Positions 12,967 to 23,808 of a stretch of 64,000 nt of DNA are shown here, piece by piece. The stretch lies in assembly GCA_902805475.1 (NCBI GenBank), contig CADCSX010000009.1, positions 744,001 to 808,000 on the forward strand, given 5' to 3'. The stretch is from Entonaema liquescens (Eukaryota > Ascomycota > Sordariomycetes > Xylariales > Xylariaceae). The position numbers and the translations under genes are program-made. Each line of letters starts with the position of its first letter. The stretch's first letter is position 1. The notes under the pieces were generated by a model, which had not been told where the DNA came from, did no database searches, and was given only the letters and a program-made list of their open reading frames with translations.

Positions 12967-15182
12967 ATGTCCCTCCCAACTCAATTCGAGGGAGTACTTC
13001 CTCTCTACAGAGTCCAACAGCCTCCCTATATGGTCGAAGCACCTGGTGCCGAAGAAGTTGAAGGTGAAACGAAGCCATTCAGACATATCAAGGCCAAGGA
13101 TGGTCTAATTACGCGCCCTGAATCTCACATCGCTACCACTTACGACATATTAATCGAGAGTGCGAAAAAGTACGGCGACAAGGCTGCCATAGGCACCCGC
13201 AAGCTGATCAAGACGCACACCGAGACCAAGAAAGTGCCCAAAATTGTTGATGGAGTCAAGACCGAGGTTAATAAGGAATGGACTTACTTTGAGTTAACGC
13301 CATACACATTCCTTACCTACAATGAGTACAAGACTCGGGCCTTAAACGTGGGTGCGGGTTTAAAGAAACTGGGTCTTGAGACAGGCGATATATTACACAT
13401 CTTTGCGGCGACGAGGTAGAGAATATCCCCTTTTTAGCGGTGGAAGAATTACTAGGTAAAAGCTAACTATTAATATAGCGCCAACTGGCAATGCACGGCT
13501 CACGCTTGTGCCTCGCAATCCATCACAATCGCAACCGCATACGATACCCTCGGCTCAGATGCCGTCGAATATTCCCTCACGCAAACGAATGCTAAGGCTA
13601 TGTATACGGACCCCCATCTGTTCAAGGTTGCCAGCCGCCCCTTGAAGAATGCAAAGGATGTGAAGTACTTAATTTATAACGACTCGACCAACATTCCAAT
13701 CTCCGACAAGGAGATGGATGACTTCAAGGCCTCGAATTCTCACCTTACCATTATCGCCTACTCGGACCTAATTACCCTCGGCGAAGAGAACCCTATAGAC
13801 CCCGTACCGCCGAAACCCACCGATATGTGCTGTATCATGTACACTTCTGGCTCTTCTGGGACTCCCAAGGGTGTCCCTCTTACCCACGAAGGAGTTGTTG
13901 CGGGAATTACCGGTCTCTGGACTATTGTGGCTGAGACTGTTTCGCACCGCGACGTCATCCTCGCATATCTCCCCCTTGCACACATTCTGGAGGTAGCTGT
14001 AGAGAATCTAGTAATGTTTGTTGGCGGTACTTTAGGCTACGGATCTCCACGCACGCTGGCTGACTCCTCCATGCGCAACTGTGCTGGCGACATGCGAGAG
14101 CTTGCACCTACCGTCATGGTTGGTGTACCCCAGATATGGGAGACCATTAGGAAGGGCATAGAAGCCAAAGTTAACTCAGGTGGTGCCTTAACGAGGAACC
14201 TTTTCTGGGGTGCGTACAACCTCAAGAGCTTACTTGTGGCAACCGGCCTACCGGGGAGCGGCTTACTTGATGCTATAGTCTTCAAGAAAGTTCGCGACAT
14301 GACAGGTGGCAGAGTAAGATTCCTCTTCAATGGTGCCAGTGGCATTTCGGACGGCACGAGGCAATTCGTAAGCTTGGTGCTCGCGCCAATGATTACGGGC
14401 TATGGCCTTACGGAAACGGCCGCCAATGGTGCCCTGGGTAACCCGTTGCAATGGACTCGGGACGCCATAGGTCCTGTTCCTGCATCACTTGAAATTAAAC
14501 TAGTCAGCATACCTGATCTAGGATACGACGCAAAGAGCAATCCTCCGCAAGGTGAGATTCTTCTGCGGGGAGTTCCAGTTTGCAAGGAATACTACAAGAA
14601 CCCCGAGGAGACCGCAAAGGCATTTACGCCAGATGGGTGGTTCAGAACGGGAGACATTGGCGAGTTCGACTCAGTTGGTCACATCAAGATTATCGACCGC
14701 GTCAAAAACCTTGTAAAGATGCAGGGTGGTGAGTATATCGCACTCGAGAAGCTTGAGGCCGTCTACCGTGGCAGCGAGTACGTCCACAACGTCCTGATCT
14801 ACGGTGACAGCGAACACCCGCGCGCCATTGCCGTCATCAGCCCCAATGAGAAGCCACTGAATGACCTAGCGAAGAAACTAGGCGTCGACCACGCTCACGC
14901 CCACACCGATTCCAAGATCCTCGAAACAGTCCATAAAGACTTAATCGCAGTGGGCAAGAAGGCTGGCTTGACCGGGCTCGAAATGATTGTTGGCGTTGTA
15001 TTAGTTGACGAGGAATGGACGCCCGCAAGTGTAAGTTATAATGACTTCTTATCTCCTTTCCACCCGTTCCATACTGACAGATATAACAGGGCCTTGTTAC
15101 CGCAACACAGAAGGTAAACAGGAGGGCACTCAAGGATGCCTACAAGAAGCAGATCGAGGAGTGCTTCAAGCGAACTTCGTAA
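12967..15182 (+). CDS. Long-chain fatty-acid-CoA ligase (Faa1/Faa4 type)
   Basis: Exons 12967-13415, 13479-15030 and 15090-15182, giving 697 aa, close to yeast Faa1 (about 700 aa). It activates long-chain fatty acids with ATP and CoA for lipid synthesis, beta-oxidation or protein acylation. The ANL-superfamily P-loop (YTSGSSGTPKGVPLTH) is followed by the adenylate-binding GYGLTETAA and the hinge GWFRTGDIGEFD. The FACS signature DRVKNLVKMQGGEYIALEKL comes next. The N-terminal part carries the Faa-type leader with a bound-fatty-acid module. Splice junctions are consensus and restore phase. No peroxisomal SKL-type ending is seen (the end is KRTS), which argues for an ER, lipid-droplet or cytosolic enzyme. 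Convergent with the deubiquitinase gene. Confidence 0.95.
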
Positions 15183-16151
15183 TGTGTCATGCCATATTAA
15201 TGTAATATGCGTCTATCTCCAGGCGTTATGTAATTTGTGAAGTGGCTGGTTCTTTGGTGGATTGGCAACGAAACGGGTCAGTGTAGAATTATTTATACTC
15301 CCTTGTATTCCGTATGGCGTGTTGCTTTTGTTGTTTTACTAGGCAAAGAAGAGTGAGTATCTTTTCCCATAGAGCTAATGATTATTCTTATTATTCCCCT
15401 TTATTTTTTTAGTAATGATTTATTGATTTATTATTATCTGACCCCCAGTGTAGCTAGCTGTTGAGAAGGTGATATTGCTTTGATTCGGTAGGTACCCAAG
15501 AAACTAACCTGTGCTAGCAAGAAAGCTTGCGAAGTTAATGAAGAGCACATAAATGTTCCATTCAAAATTTAATTATCTTTATCAAGTTAATCTGCGTCCT
15601 CGGGTTCCAAGTTTGTCAGCTAAGTAAATCATATAACCGATATCTATTACGGCAGGAAACACGACAACTAGTTTCTAGTCACGATTCTCTACTTGGTAAG
15701 AGGGAAATGATAAAAAAGTCCGCTTGTAATATCTACCTATATACTAGCACCAACAAACAAATCCATAGATAATATAGCTGAAGTCCGAGCCGGCAAGCCG
15801 CCAGACGAGGACAATATTCCAGAAAAGAAAGTAAATAAATAGTGGGAAAAGGGAATTCAGTATCTAGCGTGCCATCCACAACGCCGTGCTTCCAAATACA
15901 ATGCAAGAGTCCATCCCCTGAGATCTTACACACATCCTCCTTCCTTCCAAGATCATATCCCTAACGCACGGGATAGTGGAAAAGAATAGAATGGTTATAT
16001 AAGACCAGCGATGAAGTCGGTCTTGAATGCAAGCCGATTTTCAGCACACCGTATAACCTTTTAATGTTGTCCCAAATATCGCGATCCTCCCAAGTCACTA
16101 GGCTGCACTTCTTGTGCCTATCCACTAAATCGACAGATCGAGTAACCGATA
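15183..16151. other. Intergenic between convergent acyl-CoA ligase and deubiquitinase genes
   Basis: AT-leaning 3'-flanking sequence. No domain-bearing ORF was seen. Confidence 0.6.
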
Positions 16152-19100
16152 TTATTCCCTTACCTCTACCCCTGTCTGCTTTTCCCACGACCAAGGAACA
16201 TCGCGGCGCTTATAGTACAACTGGACGGGTGTATTGTCTCGTACACAGTTATACATGTTTTCGAGATGCTGTTTCCATGCCTGCCCTTCGAACGAGGTAA
16301 CCTTTTCGTCGTTACATTTAGCCCATCTATCGTTTCCCTGTTCTTTAACCCAGGTCCAATAGTGACCCGAACTGGCGGAGTTTCCGAGGTGTTCTTGGAT
16401 AGCGTAGAGATCGTACTCGGTAGGACTTGCGAAGCCGTCGCCAAGCCGTGGTTCTAGACAATTGGCAACCTCTTCTCCCACTCCCCGATCAATAACATAG
16501 GGCTTTAGGTCAAGTCGTAAAGGGAACATGACGGGGGTTACATCCTTGGTCCCTGTGTCCGACGGCCTCATGATATTCATACGCAACAGGCGAGGCAATC
16601 TCGCTATCCGCTTTACGCTAGGCTGCTTTGTATTTATGGAACGTGGTTTATCTCCTATTGCATCTTTTGCCGCTTTTGCCGCTGCTGCCGTGCAAACTTC
16701 ACATTCTAGTTCAAGGGTTTCGGGCGCTAAATAGTTGTCCAAAAGGTTTTGGAGTGTGAGCCTTGGTTGGTTCCTGGCTCTGTTACGCTGTGGAATTGGC
16801 AGTGCAAAATGGCGTTCCGATTCTGTTCTGTAACTTTGATTGTTACATGTCTCACAGGTTCTTGTCGTGAATGTAACAAGCTTGAAGTGATAATCGATGA
16901 AATTGAACGCCCTGATGTTGTACCATTCAGCCAAAAATTGAGTCACTACTTCTCTAGCAATGGGACTCGTCTCAATCGGTACCATGATGTTCTTTATGAC
17001 TTGAGTATATCTACTAGTCACATCTGTTTCGGCGGCGAGTTGGGAAAACATGAAGAGAAGTAGCTCGTCGACATCGTGCTGGTTCTCATCACCGAATCTC
17101 ACTATGCCACGGCCAGCCGCGTACCCCTCGTGGATAGAGCGGCAATATCTCTGAGGTACACGTGAGCAAAAGAAAAAGTATGAAATGCGAAATAGGGGGA
17201 ACGTACCATAATTCTAACAGGTCTTATAACAGTGAGTACCCTCCTGTTCAGCCACACGAATGTATTTTTTAGAATTTTGGACATTAGCTGTGGCCGCGTG
17301 GGTTGTCTTCCTCCTGCCAAACGCCAGTTCTCAGGCCAATGGGGATTGAGCATATCGGTGATGAACCCGTGTGAAGCTACTAATACTTGCAAGGTCGAAT
17401 TACAGTAGCACCCATTCCCCGGATTGTGGAGTGCAGTTATGGGTCTGTTAGCCAACGGCGCCACGCCTGCAGCCATGGCAATGCCACCAACATCTAAGTC
17501 GGCATCCCTGGATTCTAAACCGCTATATCTGGTTCTTGGAATAGCAGGCGCCGGTAGTCTTGGAGGTGCAGGGGCCATGAAGTCATCCTGCGAGTCCAAA
17601 TCTTCCTTGACAGAAATCATAGATTCGGGGTCGCCTGGTATACTAGGATAGCGGCGCATAAAGTCTTCCCTGGATTTGACATAGTCGAAAGTATCAAGTT
17701 CTACTTGGTCATTTTTGATCATGTCTTCAAATTGACTAATCTCATCTCGACTAAGCGTCTTGGTCCTGGTCCGAGATCGTCTTTTATCGGTGTACCCTCG
17801 CCTCTGAGCCGTGCTCGAAGATGTGTTGCTTGATATGGTATCAGAAGTCTCGAGGGTTTGCTCTCCAAAGACATTTACCCACGAGGACAGACCACCGCTC
17901 AGCAGCTTTGGGGCGATTTTAAGTGGTCTACTGTAGCTATAGTACGACAGGGCTTGCCGGATATTATACAGGACCATTTCTGAAGGATCTCCGGTTATCC
18001 TATACGGTATTGCGGCGCTCTCCTGATCATAGATAACAACCAAGTCAACCCTGTCACGCTGCTCAATTGCGAGCCTCTCATTTGGAGGAGCAAGAACCAT
18101 GCTATCAGCAATCTCATCTGCGGATATATTCTCCCGCATAAGAATCTCAGGCTCGATACAAATCGTCTTGGCTGATTTGATATGCCCCTCATCAAAGGAC
18201 TCACGATCCCGAATATCAATTACAAGAACATCGATGTAAAGTTGCTGGTCTAGGAGCTCCGCGAGTGCTGTGGCTGTGATAGTATCGCCATCTGGGATTT
18301 GAATTTTCGTCGGAGTAGCTGAGGGTTGGGTGGCCCGATAAGAATGGGCTGCAGCGAACTGTTCTCTGCTAAAGGCTCTGATGGCGTTTTCTGTCGATAT
18401 GCGAGCTGAGACACTAGGGGCCGAGGTGATCGAATTTGTCCGGCTAAACATACCGCGAGGAGTGCTGGATGGAAGGTTAGCGATCTCGCTGGTCACGGTA
18501 CCTCTCGCGGGGCTATATATTGCTTCGGGTAACTTTGGCATGGTTGGTATAGCTGTATTGACGGAAGATAGAGCCTGACTGGGAGTGGTTTCTCCAGTTC
18601 CGGCTGATTGGGCTTGGCCGACTACCTTCGTAGCATTTTGGGGTTTTTGCAGATCACGCAGCCGCGCAAATCTATTTTCAAGATCGCCAGGGAGGGCCTT
18701 AGAATTCTGCTTGATAGCTTTCCCATGCAGCGCCTCTGGCTTGGGTTGCACCGTCGGCTTTTGCCTACGCTCCGTAGCCGGGTTGCCACCAGCATCATGT
18801 GTAATATTGGCCCTGTTTGGAGGCTTTACTTCATTCCCAAGTTCACTCTTCTGTGAAGCTACAGAATGTCTCCCCTGAACCTGCAGCGACTTCGTAGATG
18901 AGTTGGACAAGTTCAGGCGAGCGAGTTCGCAAGAGCGCTTGGAGGATATTGTGGGCTGGACACCGCTCCGTCTATTATCCTCCTTGATATCCTCCTTAAT
19001 CTTCTCGAAAGTAGCCCCATTGGTAGTTAATTTTGTCTTGAGAGCCTTATATAAACGGTTTAAATCCCCCCGATCAGAACTCATAGATGGATAATCTTTG

Positions 19101-19444
19101 TGTTTGGGCACTTTATCAACAGCGATCGTGAATGCTTTGATGTACTCCTGTAGAGCCAAATCTGGACGACGGAAATCGCTATAGGTTATGGCTTGTCGCA
19201 TATGGCCATCTCCAAGCTCGAGGATCTTTCGTAGGGGGGTATGGGGGTCGAGGTCAACACCAACTGACACTAAATCATCTATGTGGCGATATGGTGGCTT
19301 TCCTGTACTGGAGTTACCACCAGAACTGTGCGCACCAGTCCCGCCCACGGTAGCCCCGCGATCATTTCTTGCGCCGGAGGACATCGTGTCATGCGCGCCG
19401 ACCACTGGAGCCATTGAAGCCCTTGCGAACGTTATAGAACTCAT
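16152..19444 (-). CDS. Doa4/USP8-type ubiquitin carboxyl-terminal hydrolase, divergent
   Basis: Exons 19444-17207 and 17150-16152 (56-nt intron), giving 1078 aa. The order is an N-terminal USP8-dimerisation/MIT-like helical region (about residues 50-140), a Ser/Thr-rich linker, a rhodanese-like domain (VLVIDIRDRESFDEGHI), and a C-terminal USP domain. In this family the enzyme removes ubiquitin from endosomal cargo before it enters multivesicular bodies. The Cys box reads NPGNGCYCNSTLQ and the His box SGHY, so catalytic Cys and His are kept. A CETC...CEVC zinc-type pair is also present. The boxes depart from the usual GNTCYMNS and GHYTAY, so activity or specificity may differ. Head-to-head with VPS27. 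The family is confident; one-to-one orthology with Doa4 is not. Confidence 0.85.
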
Positions 19445-20550
19445 ATTATCATTGGTGCAATGCCCAGGATGCTCGGATTAAATCCTATGTGACGATAGGA
19501 ACAGTAAGGCGGGGGTAGTCGGAAAGGAGAACTTTATGTACCACTATTGTTCTGAAGACATGGACTGGAATGGGGTGGCATTCTTTCAAAGAAGAGCCGG
19601 TACTGTGAACGGCAACGGCACTAGAGATTCAAAAGGTGGGAAAGGGACGAGAACGGAATTGTTGAAAGAACTTGGAGAATAAAAGAGGATAGAAGAAAGG
19701 TACTGAATGCACAATGGCAAAGCAAAAATGACTTGTTCATTTCCTTAAGAGTGTGTATGAAAGAGAAATATTAGACCTTATAAACGAACTGGTCTGATGC
19801 TTGGGCACAGCACCTGTGAATGTGTATCTAATGTATGGAGGAGTTGGCGATGTTGAATTGGATAGGTCTAATAGGTGTGAGGTCATGTGTAAACCCAAGA
19901 AGCGCCATGTCCTTATGTCCATGTCCATGTTTCTGACTTACCTAAGGTTACCTAGGTACCTAATGTACCTAGTGATTGCCCCATGATTGATTACATATGT
20001 AGAACTACCTCTACATATAGGTAACTACATAGGTAGATACAAGTACCTATACAGTATATGTAGCTACTTGAGTACCCAGCTCTACCTAGGTACCCACTGA
20101 GACACACATTTAATGCATACATGTAGGTACCTTCCGTGGGCAGTGTACATACGCTATGTACGCAAGATAAGTACCTGAGGTATACGCAACGCAAGTAGTA
20201 CATCTTATACGGCAGCCTACGCTTAGTACCTCTAATGGAGGCAGGTAGGTAATGCCTAGCTCATGCAACGCCTACCTAGGCATTGCATAAGACGTATGGT
20301 ATCAATATCTTTAGGTAGGTACACTACACCACATACACCACATACACCTACCTAGGCATACAATTACCTTCATTCCAAATAATACCTATCAATAGATATC
20401 CCAAATGTGTAGCCACGCATTTCTCTTTTAATCAGGCAAACGAGTCAATCAACTGTTTAATTAATTTCATACTGCCGCACCTGTTATCGTTAGAGAATAC
20501 GACCGATTCCAAACCTTAGATCGTCTCTTTCCCCAAACCCCTCGCGCATC
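19445..20550. promoter_or_regulatory. Divergent promoter region DUB / VPS27, packed with TACCTAGGTA-type repeats
   Basis: Between about 19930 and 20400 there are many copies of TACCTA/TAGGTA and several CCTAGG palindromes. An imperfect hairpin at 20263-20288 has two 11-base arms, one mismatch and a 4-base loop. No coding potential. The same motif occurs more thinly in other intergenic gaps of this window. Function unknown. Confidence 0.55.
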
Positions 20551-23025
20551 ATGATGGGAGGTTGGTGGTCCTCCTCGGCCAACAGCGCCTTGGACGAACA
20601 AATTGACAAAGCAACCGGGAGTAGCTTGTACGTCTCTTTTGGTTATTTGACTTCATACTTCTCTACAAGGTTGCTAATTAATGGTCTAATCTAGAGAAGA
20701 TATTCCCCTTAACCTCGAGATATCCGATGTCATAAGATCCAAGACGGTGCAACCTAAAGAAGCTATGCGCTCGCTGAAACGTCGCATTGGCAACAAAAAT
20801 CCCAATACCCAGTTGAGCGCGCTAAACGTACGAACGAGTTTCCTAAATGTCTAAGCTCTTACGCGCTTCGTCCAAGATGCTGACGTGTTGCGTAGTTAAC
20901 CGACACTTGCGTTAAGAACGGCGGCTCGCATTTCCTCGTTGAGATTGCTTCCCGAGAGTTTATGGACAATCTAGTGTCTCTTCTCCACGCAGTTGGGCCC
21001 GCCGAAGTTAATATCGAGGTCCGGGCGAAGATATTAGAGTTGATACAGTCCTGGGCCGCCGCTACCGAAGGCCGCCATGACCTAAAATATATCGAGGAGA
21101 CCTACAGAGCCTTGCAAAGAGAGGGTTTTCAATTCCCTCCTCGAACAACCGTGGCGAGCAGTATGATCGATAGTAGCGCCGTATGTATTGAACATTATCG
21201 AGTGCTCTTATATACACCATTCCTTTGCACAATACAGAACTAACTATTCTATGATAGCCTCCAGAATGGATCGATTCCGATGTCTGCATGCGGTGTCGGA
21301 CCCCATTTACCTTTACAAACCGTAAGCATCATTGCCGGAATTGTGGTAATTGTTTCGATCAACAATGTTCTACCAAGACGCTTCCTCTCCCGCATCTAGG
21401 TATCCTGCAACCTGTGCGGGTAGACGACGGCTGTTATGCCAAATTAACAGATAGATCCAACAAAAGCAACTTTGGGAGACAGGAGCGCCCTCCCGCGAGC
21501 CCCTCATTCCCCCATAAGAACCGTAGCTCCACTGCTATGTTGCCTCGAAATGCCCGAGTCGACGACGCCTTTGACGAGGACCTCAAGAAGGCCTTAGCAA
21601 TGAGTCTAGAGGAGGTTCAAAGTCACTCTAAGGGCTACGCGCCCCCCGTGGACAACACCCCCCAGCCATCATATGCGAAGGCCAACGGCCACTCATCTGC
21701 GCCGGTAGCTGTAGCTGAAGATGATGATGAGGATTTAAAGGCTGCTATTGCGGCATCTCTAGCGGATATGGAAGAGCAGAAACAAAGGCACTCTGCAGCC
21801 TTAAAACAGCAAACAAACAAGGTTGAAAGCGTCTCAGCTAGTTCATTCGCGTTACCTAAGAACGATTACGAGCTCAGCCCAGTCGAAGCCGAAAATATCA
21901 ATCTTTTCTCAACGTTGGTCGACAGGTTGCAGACGCAACCCCCGGGTACAATCCTGAGAGAACCACAGATCCAAGAGCTATATGATTCTATTGGAGCATT
22001 GCGGCCAAAGCTAGCACGCACGTACGGCGAAACGATGAGCAAGCACGGTAAGTTATCTCCGGGAATTTCGAGGGCAACTGTTAGCTAATAGTGATTCAGA
22101 TACCCTACTTGACCTACATGCGAAACTTTCTACCGTTGTCCGATATTATGATAGAATGCTGGAAGAGCGCCTCTCGAAAGCTTACAGCCAACACAACATT
22201 GGTAACTATACTTTGCCCAACTCTGGACAGCAGGTAGGACCATATCCTTCGATAGAATCCAGCGCCGTCAGGACTTCTACGTCGGCAGAGAATTTCTACA
22301 CTGGCGACGCGCTTCCGGATCCAAGTAGGAAGTCTACAGGCCACCAATACCTTCAACACGTCCAGCCTGGACAGCCGCAACAATTTGCAGGCTACAACAA
22401 AAGGGCTTCAGTGTCGGCATCCTCCAACAATCAATATCCGCATCTCGTAGGACAAGGAAACGAGGGCTGGCAAAAACAGCAAGGACCCTCTGCACCAGCC
22501 CAGTATCTCGGTCAAACCAATTTCACATCAGGCGATGTTCCCCCTCAGTCTAGTCATGTATCTCATCCTTCTCCACAAACTCCTCTTAACAGAGCGGCCG
22601 AGCCAGTAGTAACGCCAGCTGTCGACTCTAATACCGCATATTATTATAACAGCCCTCAGCCGAGTAGTGATCATACCGCGCAAGGTATTCCTCCAGAGGC
22701 ATCGCCATCGCCATATCCAAGCCTTCAGCAAAATTTAAGCTATACCGGGCAGTCCATTCCTCCGACACCCGCCTCCATTCCCGCACAACCATCCCAACCC
22801 CCACAGCATTATCAACAGCCTAATCAGCTACCTAATCAACTGCCCACTCAACAAGCGCAGCAGCCATACTGGCAGCAACAGCAGCAGCAACATGGGGACC
22901 AGACCCCCCAAGCATATCAAACAACAGGACCGGGGTATGCAAGATACAGACAGGATTCGTTCCCTGCTGTTCCCCAACATACTCCTCAGCAACCCGTCGT
23001 GGAAGAGAGTTTGATTGATCTATAG
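20551..23025 (+). CDS. VPS27: ESCRT-0 subunit Vps27 (VHS-FYVE-UIM)
   Basis: Five exons: 20551-20627, 20695-20827, 20896-21180, 21258-22047 and 22100-23025, giving 736 aa. The product recognises ubiquitinated cargo on PI3P-rich endosomes and recruits ESCRT-I. A VHS domain (residues about 10-150) is followed by a FYVE zinc finger with paired CxxC motifs and the RKHHCRNCG PI3P-binding signature. Two ubiquitin-interacting motifs follow (ALAMSLEE and AIAASLAD centres). A conserved helical region for Hse1 pairing comes next, then a Pro/Gln/Ser-rich tail. The protein ends in LIDL, resembling the C-terminal clathrin box of yeast Vps27. All junctions are GT-AG and phase-consistent. Divergent from a Doa4-type deubiquitinase of the same pathway. 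Confidence 0.95.
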
Positions 23026-23808
23026 AATAAGCAAGGGTAAAGCGGATGGAGCTTTGCTACGCGAGTGGAGTAGGATTAATGATTGTCGCTATCCAACTGC
23101 GGTCATCCGCGTCGTATTCACGGGAATAGCTCGCCTAACTTTTAAAGTAGTCAGTTCAACTGGGAAAATCTCTTTGCTGAGAGATGCAATGCATAAGAAA
23201 TTGGCCAGATCAGCTATTTTATGCCGTGCCTAGCTTCTACTTGAAACTTTTGTGTACCTATCGCTCTTTTTTAGCACACGACAATCCAAATAGCAGGATT
23301 ATCAAAGCGTAACTAGAGAATTGATAGGATTAGGTGTGTAGATAGAGTTAAGAAACCCTTACGTGTTGCGAACCAATGTAGATACCCAATAATTATAGCC
23401 AGGTTATACCTAGTATATAAACACTTGACTTAAACTCTAAATGATCTTATCTCTTATCTTGATAGAGTTCAGCTACGTCATGAATCAAAGATTGACTCTA
23501 CCATGTACATGCAAGCGTACATGTACGTAGTACTTAATGTATATCGGTACCTACATACATACAATGCATACATGTACCCCCTCCTGCCCCTCCTTTATTC
23601 CCATTCACTCGGACCATATTGGAACTTTTCTTATCAGTTTGAGACTATCAACTTTCTAAACATAACATATAGTTATACCTAAAGTTTCCATTGTCATCCT
23701 TTGGTTCGTACATATACCTACGTGGGCAAACTATAACTAGGAAACTATCATAAGAAGCGAATGTTCCCTTTTCTCAAGAGTTAATATTTTCCTGAACTAG
23801 GTAATACA
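23026..23808. other. Intergenic VPS27-HBS1
   Basis: No gene seen. Near 23508-23578 there is a run of ACATGTAC/TACATGTA and TACCTACATACATAC motifs, weakly palindromic. Confidence 0.55.

Noticed and set aside
12824..13108. 94-aa ORF overlapping the acyl-CoA ligase start
   Set aside because: Out of frame with the ligase; translation of the pyrimidine-rich leader with no domain.
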